Below, one piece after another: positions 7,353 to 15,705 of a stretch of 27,254 nt of DNA. Source of the DNA: a virus; IMG/VR virus record IMGVR_UViG_3300009684_000144, positions 1-27,254 of that record. One strand, written 5' to 3'. Position 1 is the stretch's first letter; every line of letters begins with the position of its first letter. The position numbers and the translations under genes are program-made. The notes below the pieces were generated by a model that saw only the letters and a program-made list of their open reading frames with translations, had not been told where the DNA came from and ran no database searches.

Positions 7353-10300
7353 TTATATAGTCGTTATCTTTGGTGTCCAGGTGTCATACTCAAAATCATC
7401 TTCCCTTGGCCATGATGAAACAGCATATTCATTGACAAAGAATGTATGGCTACCATTTAATACAAAGTTATAAAGTGTTGTATCTGATGGAAGATCATAT
7501 GCGTTTAAGGAATTTACTACTCTAGGTCCAGTAATAGTGTGTAATTCAGTACCTTGAGTTAGAGTATGAAGTCTTTCTCTAGATACACCCACATTCATTA
7601 ACATTTTTTCAGTGCCGTCGCCTAATATGCAGTTCCAATATACACCATACTCATTGTAGGTAGCATCATTATCTATTGAATACATTTTCTTATCACTAGA
7701 TATGTGAATTTCCTCATAGGTGGTATCATGTTCCTGATTGATTTTATACATTTTTCTATTGCCAAGTTTTACATGCATCAATGCAAGAATTTCATTTATT
7801 TCTCCAAATGCTCCTAAAACTTGATCTCCAACCTTGACATCTTCAATATTGATAAATCTGCCATCTGCCATGGCAATTGATGACCCTGCAAGATAGCAGG
7901 TACATCCAGCGGATGTGCCATCGCCGCCATCTTTATTATGAACTAATAGATCATTAACATAATATGTATGATCATTGTCCAACATTAGATTATATAACTG
8001 CTGTTGAGGTTGATCTTCATATTTTTCAATGCTATCGAGCATTATGTAAGAGCCATCCTTGCATAAAATTTCATCGCCGATGGCCAAATTGCCTATCAAT
8101 ATGTTGCTCAAGTGCGGTTCAAAGCGTTTGGCATTGTCTTGATCAATTGCTTTCCAACCAGACCGAGTCATTACAGGGTGTTCAGCGGTAATAAATTTAG
8201 CAGATCCATTAAATCCGTATAGCGTTCCATCCCGCACATCTGGAATAATTAGTTGTGGACGATCATGTGCGATAACTTGATTAGGGCCAGTTTGCCCAAG
8301 TACAAAGTCACCAACTTTGACATCCTCAATAGCAATTTGTTCACCACTTGCCAGTGTGACTAGCACACCCTTAACAAAGCAGGTCGGGGCCGTGCCGTTG
8401 AACCCACTACCTGTGCCTGTACTAACAGTACCACCGGTGGTAGTACCAACGTTACCACCAGTAGTAGAACCACCACCCGTAGTATTACCAGTAGTAGTAC
8501 CGCTATCCGCAGTATTACCAGTAGTGGTAGTACCTTCGGCAGCAGCGGCAGCAGCGGCAGCACCCAATGAAGCTGGATCCTGCCCCATGACTGCATTTGA
8601 AATTGCCTGAGCGGCGGCTGCGGCTTGTGCAGCAGCACCTTCACTAGCAGCAGCAGCCGCAGCCGCTTCGGATGCAACTGTACTTGGTGTGAAAGATTCT
8701 GCTATCTCACCAGTGACATCATTGGTAAAAGTTGTTATCATTCCTTCGTCATTGAAACTGACAAGACTTATAGTCCATCCACCTTGCACTGCATGGTTGC
8801 CACCGCCTCGCGGACCAGCTGTATATCCAGTAGTTGGTACATAAGACACTGGTATCTGATCAGGTTTTGGATATTCGGCAATAATAGTAGTAACTACACC
8901 ATTGAGATCAAATCCAGTAAATTGATGTGTATATATGCCAGTGCTATCTACAACACCATTTGCATTAATAGGTGTAGATTCTAATTGTGTATATCGTGTT
9001 CCTCTAGTAGAATAATAGTAAGAAGAATAAGGAAGATTACTAGTGGTAGCATAGTTGTTGGTATTGGTTGCAGTACCAGTCTTGCCATTTAAGGTTATAG
9101 CAAGATTACCAATACCATCATCTACTACAGTAAATAATGATTTGCTGGTATTGCCGTTAGGTGTGCCAAAAAAGTCTCCCCAACGAGTAAATTGTACAGC
9201 TTCATTGCCATCATCTGGTCTGGCCGCAGCGGTATCTTTAATACAATATAGATTACTTTGATATGTAACAGCTCGGCCTCCAGGTAACGGAATTCGATAC
9301 ACTTCGCTCCAATTGGGATAGGGATCAGCAGTACGCACTGGTGTGCGAGTGCTCCATACCTGTGTGCCATCGGGTGCCTTTATTACAATGGCAATGCTAC
9401 CTGGACCACTAGAATTTAGAATCTGAAGGTTAATGGTATGGGGGCCTGCTGCTAATGTTACCAATCCAACTTCGCTTGTAGAAAGACTACTGGTAGCATT
9501 TAGTTGCGTCCCACCATCAATATTAAATGATCCCACATTGTCTGCTGCAAATTCCCAAGAAAAGCGACCTGTAGTAGGTGCTGTGAATTTATAATATCTT
9601 GTCAGCGTTATATTAGTTGGATAATCTGTATTGGGGCGTACCCATACTCCATAATCATTTAAGAATTGACAGTAGGCTGATTGAGTAGGAACTTTATACA
9701 ATACTGTACCGTTGCTGTACTTATCGTCAGCTGTGATACCTAAATTATCCACGGTAACAGGCGTAAGACCGTCACTTAATATAGTTGCACTAGGTGTTCC
9801 TTGTACCCCTACACCCATTGTGATATATCGTTTACCTTCGATTATATCGTAACTCATGCCTATTACTGAATTGATAGCAGACTTGGCACTGATCCATGTA
9901 CCTAGGTTTCTAGATTGGTCATTAAGATTTCTAGTCACTGTAAATGTGATACTTCTAGTAATGGTTCTATTACCAACTAGTGTTAGTGATACACTGGCAG
10001 AATAAGTTCCATTGATCTTTCTAACCAGTGGATTAAAAGTAAGTGTAACCTGCCGGGCTGCACGATTAACCGTCATGGTAAAATAGTTATAATCCTGAGT
10101 CAATACAGGATCAGCATAATTTGTATCATATGTGGTATTGGCCACATAACTAAAAACTTGTGACACCAAAGACCCATTTGTGGCAGTTTTACTGATGGCA
10201 GCAGGTAAGAAGGTAAAATCAAATACAGGTTCAGTGACTGTAATGTTTACAGGTGTTGTAACAAAGCCCACGTCATTATCGGCCACTATGACTAGGATAG

Positions 10301-11444
10301 TATTAAATGTACCTTGTCTTATTGAATTATAATATGACATCTTCATTGTTACAGATTGATTTGGTTCTAGAGTTAACGGTTTGGTGGTGTCCCAACTTTC
10401 TTCATAGAATTTAGAACTTAGTCCAGACCCTGCTGGTAAGTTGGCTGTAATTCTACCAATACCCATGGCGGTGTTGCCCGAATTGGTCATAGTCACCAGT
10501 GAAGTTGAAGTCGTTCCGCTGGGCATAGTGATAGTAATAGGCGTTGGCGTAACACTTAGAATTTTGGTCACCGTAAGTCCACTGCCTGTGGTATTGTCTA
10601 GACCCAAGACTTTTTCAGTTTGTGGTAACGCAGGTGTAGGGACGCCGCCGCCAGCGGGCAATGCAACGTCTAATTTTATAGAGTAATGATATTCTACGGT
10701 ACTGGTTATGTCTATATCAGATGGTATAGCATCAGGATCTAATAATACAACTTCTGTTAGTGTCTGTGTTGCACTGATCTTAGAAAAATTTACGGTAATA
10801 CTATTAGCACCCGACGATTCTGTAATTGGAGTTACTGGCAATCCAGTAATGAAGTCAGTGGGACCGTAACCTTGTGTGGATAACTTTACATTTATAGCAT
10901 CAATAAGATCCTGCCATATTGCATCTTGCCCAGAATAGTTACCTGGTGTATAACTTAGTCTAACTCTAATATTACCACCTAGGTTGAAAAAGTAGCGGGC
11001 ATAATCAGCAGTTGACCAAGTGTGACGTACCCGGTGACGACGATTATTTCCCCAGGTTGCAGTAACTGTACTAGTACCGTTGTCAGAATTTACAGCCAGT
11101 TGATTGGCGGCCACTTGAGTACTATTGGCCAAGGCCTGGGTTGCATAGTCATCAAGTGTGTTAACAGTTGCAGCCGTGAGTACAACATTCTCATATTGGT
11201 CTGATGAATAATTGTATGTGCCTATCAATGTGGGACTTAACTTTACTCCTGTTTGATGCACAATACATCTATTGATATCAACATACAAGTTAAACCACTG
11301 TGCAGAAGTGATAGTAGTACCAGTTGTAACAGGAACACTATAAACACCTGTATACCCATAGTTGGTACTCAATACTGTATTGATCTTGCTTTGGATATCA
11401 TTGTATCCTACTGATGTTATAGTGGTGCTAGTAGTTACGGCCAT
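7353..11444 (-). CDS. Large virion surface protein with two tandem Hint domains
   Basis: The 1363-aa protein has an N-terminal head with the phage structural pattern YNDIQSKINTVLSTNYG. Many Thr/Ser-rich beta repeats follow (residues ~100-600). A PA14/carbohydrate-binding-like segment lies near 600-720 (YKFTAPTTGRFSWEFAADN). Ala-rich and Thr/Gly-rich linkers occupy ~918-1015. Hint domain 1 (C1022-N1170) starts CFVKGVLVTLASG, has TAEHPV as the TxxH block and ends VHN. Hint domain 2 (C1183-~1345) starts CYLAGSSIAMADG but ends YAVSS, without the terminal His-Asn. Hint domains catalyse an N-S acyl shift and self-cleavage or splicing. The protein is probably a tail adhesin whose C-terminal part is processed. 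A TGTAAATA late-like box precedes it. Confidence 0.85.
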   Translation of the reverse strand: MAVTTSTTITSVGYNDIQSKINTVLSTNYGYTGVYSVPVTTGTTITSAQWFNLYVDINRCIVHQTGVKLSPTLIGTYNYSSDQYENVVLTAATVNTLDDYATQALANSTQVAANQLAVNSDNGTSTVTATWGNNRRHRVRHTWSTADYARYFFNLGGNIRVRLSYTPGNYSGQDAIWQDLIDAINVKLSTQGYGPTDFITGLPVTPITESSGANSITVNFSKISATQTLTEVVLLDPDAIPSDIDITSTVEYHYSIKLDVALPAGGGVPTPALPQTEKVLGLDNTTGSGLTVTKILSVTPTPITITMPSGTTSTSLVTMTNSGNTAMGIGRITANLPAGSGLSSKFYEESWDTTKPLTLEPNQSVTMKMSYYNSIRQGTFNTILVIVADNDVGFVTTPVNITVTEPVFDFTFLPAAISKTATNGSLVSQVFSYVANTTYDTNYADPVLTQDYNYFTMTVNRAARQVTLTFNPLVRKINGTYSASVSLTLVGNRTITRSITFTVTRNLNDQSRNLGTWISAKSAINSVIGMSYDIIEGKRYITMGVGVQGTPSATILSDGLTPVTVDNLGITADDKYSNGTVLYKVPTQSAYCQFLNDYGVWVRPNTDYPTNITLTRYYKFTAPTTGRFSWEFAADNVGSFNIDGGTQLNATSSLSTSEVGLVTLAAGPHTINLQILNSSGPGSIAIVIKAPDGTQVWSTRTPVRTADPYPNWSEVYRIPLPGGRAVTYQSNLYCIKDTAAARPDDGNEAVQFTRWGDFFGTPNGNTSKSLFTVVDDGIGNLAITLNGKTGTATNTNNYATTSNLPYSSYYYSTRGTRYTQLESTPINANGVVDSTGIYTHQFTGFDLNGVVTTIIAEYPKPDQIPVSYVPTTGYTAGPRGGGNHAVQGGWTISLVSFNDEGMITTFTNDVTGEIAESFTPSTVASEAAAAAAASEGAAAQAAAAAQAISNAVMGQDPASLGAAAAAAAAEGTTTTGNTADSGTTTGNTTGGGSTTGGNVGTTTGGTVSTGTGSGFNGTAPTCFVKGVLVTLASGEQIAIEDVKVGDFVLGQTGPNQVIAHDRPQLIIPDVRDGTLYGFNGSAKFITAEHPVMTRSGWKAIDQDNAKRFEPHLSNILIGNLAIGDEILCKDGSYIMLDSIEKYEDQPQQQLYNLMLDNDHTYYVNDLLVHNKDGGDGTSAGCTCYLAGSSIAMADGRFINIEDVKVGDQVLGAFGEINEILALMHVKLGNRKMYKINQEHDTTYEEIHISSDKKMYSIDNDATYNEYGVYWNCILGDGTEKMLMNVGVSRERLHTLTQGTELHTITGPRVVNSLNAYDLPSDTTLYNFVLNGSHTFFVNEYAVSSWPREDDFEYDTWTPKITTI

Positions 11445-11504
11445 TTGAGTTCTCTTAAACTATTATTTACACTAAATTGCTCCACATTTATCCATGAGCA
11501 GGTA

Positions 11505-11533
11505 TTGAATTTGTAAATAAGTTAGTATATAAT
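11505..11533 (+). promoter_or_regulatory. Promoter of the first GT9-like gene, predicts leaderless mRNA
   Basis: TTGAAT (11505-11510), 17-bp spacer, TATAAT (11528-11533). The ATG at 11540 begins 7 nt after the last base of the -10, the usual transcription start position, and no Shine-Dalgarno fits. Confidence 0.65.
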
Positions 11534-11539
11534 ATAACT

Positions 11540-12304
11540 ATGAAAACATTTAAACACAGCGGCACATTGGGAGACTTGGTTTATAGTCTACCCATAGTAA
11601 AACATTTTGGAGGGGGCGAGTTTTATCTACATCTTGACCAAATTGACTGGATAGGTAAACATTACTATGGTTCAGAACCCAATCCTTTTCACAAGGGAAA
11701 GATGACACAAGGTGATTTTGAATTCATGAAGACATTCATGCAGGCACAGTCCTATATCACAGACTTTCAGGTATTGGATAGATCAACTGCTATCACACAC
11801 AACTTAGATAGATTTAGGGTTCCTTTTGTGGGACATCCTGGCAACTATGTGGATATCTATGCATCAGTATTTGGGCTGGATCAGGCAACATCGGATCAGT
11901 TGCGCACTACACCTTGGCTCACAGTTCCTACCACTCAAACAGTACCCAATAGACCCATTGTGATCAATCGTACTGCTAGATGGATTCCTGCAACACCTGG
12001 AGCACAGTGGGGAATATGGAAACAGCAGGGCATAGAAGAAAAATCAGTATTTGTTGGTTTACCCGAAGAACATCGGGCATTCTGTCAAGCAACCGGATGG
12101 ACGATTCCACATCAACCTACTCGGACCATGTTGGAACTGGCCGAATATATTGCAGGGGCAGAACAGTTTATTGGCAATCAAAGTGTGGCTCTAAGCATAG
12201 CAATTGGTCTGGGCAAAGAGTTCTATTGTGAGGCCCGTCGTGATATGCCCATAGAGCGAAACGAGTGCTATTTTCCCAAACAACCAAATGGTCATTATTT
12301 CTAA
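11540..12304 (+). CDS. Glycosyltransferase family 9-like protein (heptosyltransferase fold)
   Basis: The 254-aa protein begins FKHSGTLGDLVYSLPIVKHFGG, the glycine-rich loop of GT-B enzymes of the ADP-heptose:LPS heptosyltransferase kind, with GD at residues 11-12. Its end has FIGNQSVALSIAIGLGKEFY, the donor-binding region of the C-terminal Rossmann half. At 254 residues it is shorter than typical ~340-aa heptosyltransferases. It may act on phage or host glycans, but the donor is unknown. It is transcribed opposite to the adhesin gene and appears monocistronic. The promoter places the start codon at +1. Confidence 0.75.
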   Translation: MKTFKHSGTLGDLVYSLPIVKHFGGGEFYLHLDQIDWIGKHYYGSEPNPFHKGKMTQGDFEFMKTFMQAQSYITDFQVLDRSTAITHNLDRFRVPFVGHPGNYVDIYASVFGLDQATSDQLRTTPWLTVPTTQTVPNRPIVINRTARWIPATPGAQWGIWKQQGIEEKSVFVGLPEEHRAFCQATGWTIPHQPTRTMLELAEYIAGAEQFIGNQSVALSIAIGLGKEFYCEARRDMPIERNECYFPKQPNGHYF

Positions 12305-12311
12305 AAATCAG

Positions 12312-12340
12312 TTGACGAGAAGACAAATTCGTAGTATAAT
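12312..12340 (+). promoter_or_regulatory. Early-type promoter of the 51-aa gene
   Basis: TTGACG (12312-12317), 17-bp spacer, TATAAT (12335-12340), with a leader of about 43 nt ending in ACACAAGGAAAAATC before the ATG. Confidence 0.85.
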
Positions 12341-12389
12341 TTACTGGTAGTGAAGATTACTACATTTTATTAACACACAAGGAAAAATC

Positions 12390-12545
12390 ATGCGTTTATA
12401 TGAAGTTATCGTTCGTTTGCCCAATACCTACAATACTGCTACTCTGCAGATGCAGGCCAACAACGATTATGAGTGCAAGCAATTGGCAGAAGCACAGTAC
12501 GGTCGTGGCAACATTGTAAGCCACCGAGATATTACTCCCACTTGA
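12390..12545 (+). CDS. 51-aa conserved phage protein
   Basis: The 51-aa product (begins MRLYEVIVRLPNTYN, with QANNDYECKQLAEAQYGRGNIV in the middle) follows a pattern common in aquatic T4-like phages: a beta strand, a second strand, then an AEAQYG helix. Its function is not known to me. An AAGGA ribosome site lies 6 nt before the ATG and a near-perfect promoter precedes it. Right after the stop come two abutting perfect inverted repeats. Confidence 0.75.
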   Translation: MRLYEVIVRLPNTYNTATLQMQANNDYECKQLAEAQYGRGNIVSHRDITPT

Positions 12546-12551
12546 TCTATG

Positions 12552-12598
12552 AAGAGAATGAGCATCTCATTCTCTTATTACGTTCTATAGAACGTAAT
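12552..12598 (+). repeat. Two abutting perfect inverted repeats
   Basis: AAGAGAATGAG (12552-12562) pairs with CTCATTCTCTT (12566-12576) around a CAT loop. Directly adjacent, ATTACGTTCTA (12577-12587) and TAGAACGTAAT (12588-12598) form a 22-bp perfect palindrome. The first hairpin may terminate or stabilise the 51-aa mRNA; the palindrome looks like an operator for a dimeric regulator or a second hairpin. Confidence 0.6.
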
Positions 12599-12640
12599 GA
12601 ATTTACTTTGCCAATCACAACAACGGCGATCATTTTTAAT

Positions 12641-13492
12641 ATGAATAAGAAAATTGGAATTATACAATCGCGCGGCTTGGGCGATATTGTTATTGCCCTG
12701 CCTATTGCATGGGAATACCACAGTGCAGGTCATGAAATATACTGGCCCATATGCCAAGAATTTGTCAGCAGCTTCAAAGATGTTGCGCCCTGGGTCAATT
12801 GGCTACCAGTGGTAACTGATCCACAGGGCCTATTCTTTTTGGACACGCCCTTGAAGCTGTTGGAACAAAAAGGCATCACTGATTGGGATGACATACTGTA
12901 TCTATATCAGTACCTGAGTTCCGTTCCAGAGAAAACTGATCAGGATCTATTTGCTATGATGAAGTTTGATCAGTACAAGTATGCCACTACAGGAGTGGCA
13001 TTTAAAAAGAAATGGCAATTGGATCAGTGCATCACACGCAACACTCATCGTGAAGATGCATTGTATGCCAAACTGGTCAAACAGCCACGTTATATAGTTT
13101 ATCAAAATCATGCCAGCGATCTCAGTTACGATGTTGATCTCAGTTCAATAGATCCTGAGTTGCAGCGCATCGAAATCACTGAACAAACAGATTGTATCTT
13201 TGATTGGTGCAAGCTGTTGGACGGTGCAGAAATTGTGATATTGATTGACAGTGTGTTTGCCAATTTGATTGATCAATTGGATCTAGCTGCCACGGCGGAC
13301 AAATACTTCATGCGCAAATGGAATCGTAAGGTTGATGGCAATCCTGTATTCATGCAAGAATGGACCTACTTGCCCGTGTCATCCCCCGAGGGAGTGCAGG
13401 TGGGCAGTCTAACTGATAACCCTCCTCCCGAGATGAAGAAGGGCAATGCTGCTCAGATTCTCATGTCTAGATTAGGCAACATCAAATATTAA
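12641..13492 (+). CDS. Second GT9-like glycosyltransferase
   Basis: The start is set at ATG 12641 (283 aa), where the Rossmann strand IGIIQSRGLGDIVIALPIAWEY begins; the longer frame runs back through the 51-aa gene and the hairpins. The GLGDIV loop matches the GT9/heptosyltransferase N-terminal half and resembles TLGDLVYSLP of the first GT9-like gene, suggesting an old duplication. The C-terminal half (WCKLLDGAEIVILIDSVFANLIDQLDL) fits the GT9 donor site. Its last 11 bases overlap the convergent kelch-like gene. No good Shine-Dalgarno is seen. Acceptor and donor are unknown. Confidence 0.7.
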   Translation: MNKKIGIIQSRGLGDIVIALPIAWEYHSAGHEIYWPICQEFVSSFKDVAPWVNWLPVVTDPQGLFFLDTPLKLLEQKGITDWDDILYLYQYLSSVPEKTDQDLFAMMKFDQYKYATTGVAFKKKWQLDQCITRNTHREDALYAKLVKQPRYIVYQNHASDLSYDVDLSSIDPELQRIEITEQTDCIFDWCKLLDGAEIVILIDSVFANLIDQLDLAATADKYFMRKWNRKVDGNPVFMQEWTYLPVSSPEGVQVGSLTDNPPPEMKKGNAAQILMSRLGNIKY

Positions 13493-13778
13493 ATGTATGA
13501 GATACTAGATTAGTCATTGAAACCACATCAAATATATAACCATATCCAAATATTGCTCGATCACCGCCAAAACCAGCAGCAGCCAAGCTGTCTCTTGCTG
13601 TACCAACTCCTGCAACATCTGTACCAACAACACCGGTATTGGTTACAATATTGGTAACAGCGGAGAAGCCGGCACTGGCCAATCCATAACCAAATATAGC
13701 TCGTTCAAATCTGTTTAACGAATAGGACTGTGTGCCATCAGAATACAAAATACCTAAATTATTGAGTTGATCAGTCAT
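13482..13778 (-). CDS. Kelch-like repeat protein, very short
   Basis: The 98-aa protein carries the heptad RAIFGYG twice, at residues 26-32 and 74-80 (48-residue period), with TNLVS/TNIVTNTGVVGTDVAGVGTARDSLAAAGFGGD between. In other phages this repeat occurs many times in long tail-fibre or receptor proteins. Here only about one and a half repeats remain, so it may be a remnant, a small capping protein, or the end of a fibre. It has its own ATG and a CATAAATA late-like box 7 nt upstream, which argues for expression. Confidence 0.65.
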   Translation of the reverse strand: MTDQLNNLGILYSDGTQSYSLNRFERAIFGYGLASAGFSAVTNIVTNTGVVGTDVAGVGTARDSLAAAGFGGDRAIFGYGYIFDVVSMTNLVSHTFNI

Positions 13779-13806
13779 ATAGGCTTATTTATGCTAGATT
13801 GATGCT

Positions 13807-14538
13807 TTAATTTGCCCAGGATCCAGATGATTTAGTATGTATTGTATAGTTAACAACTCTATGTGCATGATCTTTTAATAAGATCATGTGTTGATCGGCC
13901 CTGAACATCAATTCCAAGGGTTCTCTAATGCCTTGTTCCAATACTCTGTTGAACATACGTTTAGCTGAGAACTGATCAATAACATAGGCCCAGGGTCCGG
14001 GCATGACTCTATAGTTGGTATTATGTTCGTGTAGTTTCCCACCTGTATCCAGACCTATTATGGAATTACGTGGTACGAAGTCCATAGGTAGACTATCTAA
14101 CCGTGCAGAGGATTCTAATACAATATGTGGCCTGCCTTGAACCATACAGTGATGCCATATGGTCATGTGATCAAATACCCTGGCAACTTCATGATACTCT
14201 AGTCTATGATTCATTAGACGTACTTGATTGACCCATGTTAGAGATTGATGTGCAGGGGGTATGATTAGATTTTTAAGTTCTACCCCTTGACAGTAGCTGG
14301 GTAGGTTAGTTAAAAAGTTATAGCTGGCAAATTCTGCAACATCTAAATTTAATGCACGGGCTGATTCCCGTGCAGCTTCGTAGCCCGGACCTTGTATTAC
14401 AGATACTGCATTAATTTTATGATCCCAAGAATTAATTAAACCCAAACCATTGACTTGCATTTCGTTTCTAGGGTTGATAAGCATACTATGATCTTCTAAC
14501 ATATTCCAATAATTACTCAAGGGCATCAATGGTTTCAT
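13807..14538 (-). CDS. GT25-like glycosyltransferase paralogue, acidic site altered
   Basis: The 243-aa protein aligns by eye with its upstream neighbour: HMTIWHHCMVQGRPHIVLESSARL (125-148) against HIALWVHCMTINRPIVILEHDAVM, and GPWAYVIDQFSAKRMFNRVLEQG against GLHAYAIDPFMARRLFAKVLTEG. Family 25 enzymes (LPS beta-galactosyltransferase type) use an acidic ExD motif there. This copy has E142-S-S144, so the Asp is lost and metal-dependent catalysis is doubtful. It may be a non-catalytic partner or may have changed donor use. The ATG overlaps the upstream stop by 4 nt (translational coupling), suggesting the pair acts together. Confidence 0.7.
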   Translation of the reverse strand: MKPLMPLSNYWNMLEDHSMLINPRNEMQVNGLGLINSWDHKINAVSVIQGPGYEAARESARALNLDVAEFASYNFLTNLPSYCQGVELKNLIIPPAHQSLTWVNQVRLMNHRLEYHEVARVFDHMTIWHHCMVQGRPHIVLESSARLDSLPMDFVPRNSIIGLDTGGKLHEHNTNYRVMPGPWAYVIDQFSAKRMFNRVLEQGIREPLELMFRADQHMILLKDHAHRVVNYTIHTKSSGSWAN

Positions 14539-15359
14539 TGGCTTACCCCGGGAACACTGTGCGTGTTCTTACGCCCTTGCATGACTGTACCGTCATCCTT
14601 GGCTATGGTACTGAACTTTGCTCTATCACCCTGAAATGCATAGATGCCAGTCTGTATCAGTTCAAAGTCAGTAACTTCTACTATGGTGTCTACTGGATTG
14701 GTCAGGCCTTCGGTTAGTACCTTAGCAAACAATCTGCGTGCCATAAATGGATCAATAGCATAGGCATGTAATCCCATGCTGTATAGATAATTGTAATTGA
14801 TTACAGATGTCATGGGCAGTCTGTGTTCTGCAGGTAGATAATTTTCTGGATCTAGATAATGATTGACCAACTCTGGGTAAGATTCAAGACCTGTTTGCTT
14901 GATTAAATTTGGTATTTCAAACCGGTGACCTAAATATTCTACACAATTATTCTGTGTCATGGTCTTGAATGGTCTGATCATTACAGCATCGTGCTCTAAT
15001 ATCACTATAGGCCGATTGATAGTCATGCAATGAACCCATAGAGCTATATGACTCAGGGCACAGGCAACTTCAGTTACACTTAATGCAGAGTCTAATACCT
15101 TGACCCATGACATGGCATCGGAGTTCTTAAGATGGTCAGGAGTGTATATAATTTTATGATCTGTGCCATCATATGCCCAAAATACTTCAGGGTTAGGTTG
15201 ACCAATCCTTAGACAGCTATTCAATGCTCTTGCAGCCTGTTCTTCACTGTTTGCATTACCCTGGATGGCAATGATCCTGGTTTCGGCTATGGCGGTGTCC
15301 CAATTATAATCTCTATTGAGACCAGCATCTGTTGCCCACTTAAATGTATCAGTAATCAT
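14535..15359 (-). CDS. GT25-like glycosyltransferase
   Basis: The 274-aa protein contains TEVACALSHIALWVHCMTINRPIVILEHDAVM (residues 97-127), the core pattern of glycosyltransferase family 25: a conserved SH-containing helix, a hydrophobic strand, then the acidic E122-H-D124 site. The C-terminal GLHAYAIDPFMARRLF matches the family end. It is presumably active, unlike its coupled downstream paralogue. Its location next to tail-fibre genes suggests modification of fibre proteins or of host polysaccharide. A TATAATTA box lies 6 nt before the ATG. Confidence 0.75.
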   Translation of the reverse strand: MITDTFKWATDAGLNRDYNWDTAIAETRIIAIQGNANSEEQAARALNSCLRIGQPNPEVFWAYDGTDHKIIYTPDHLKNSDAMSWVKVLDSALSVTEVACALSHIALWVHCMTINRPIVILEHDAVMIRPFKTMTQNNCVEYLGHRFEIPNLIKQTGLESYPELVNHYLDPENYLPAEHRLPMTSVINYNYLYSMGLHAYAIDPFMARRLFAKVLTEGLTNPVDTIVEVTDFELIQTGIYAFQGDRAKFSTIAKDDGTVMQGRKNTHSVPGVSQ

Positions 15360-15407
15360 ATACTGTAATTATACAGCCTTGATGACCCAAATGTCAAATA
15401 TTGAAAC

Positions 15408-15704
15408 TTATTCAACAGTGATTGTTGTGGATGTAGAAGTAGATGTGGATGCTGCCAGCAGAGATGCAAGTTCAGCCTCCATCTGTGCTCGTAAGGCTAC
15501 GGGATCTGGAATCTCATTCCCAGTTGCATCTCGCCAAGTTTGGCTACCATCCTCGTTGAATTCTACCACTGCCCAAAGGCTATTGTGGTTTAATCTCAAG
15601 TATGAGTGAATTATCTGCTGTGCTAGAATTGTAATCATATCCTGATCTGTATCGTAGAAGGTATATTCCCCTGTGATAAAATCACGTATTGCATATTTTT
15701 TCAT
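15408..15704 (-). CDS. Small tail-associated protein of unknown function
   Basis: The 98-aa protein begins MKKYAIRDFITGEYTFYDTDQD, includes LWAVVEFNEDGSQTWRDATGNEIPDP, and ends in a low-complexity Ser/Thr tail (STSTSTSTT). It begins one base after the stop of the polyglycine adhesin gene, so the two share an mRNA. Small genes after phage fibre genes are often fibre assembly chaperones, and that is the most likely role, but there is no motif to prove it. Confidence 0.65.
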   Translation of the reverse strand: MKKYAIRDFITGEYTFYDTDQDMITILAQQIIHSYLRLNHNSLWAVVEFNEDGSQTWRDATGNEIPDPVALRAQMEAELASLLAASTSTSTSTTITVE

Positions 15705-15705
15705 G

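Noticed and set aside
8317-8984. Open frames overlapping the large adhesin gene
   Set aside because: They are shadows of the Ala- and Thr/Gly-rich linkers of the Hint protein.
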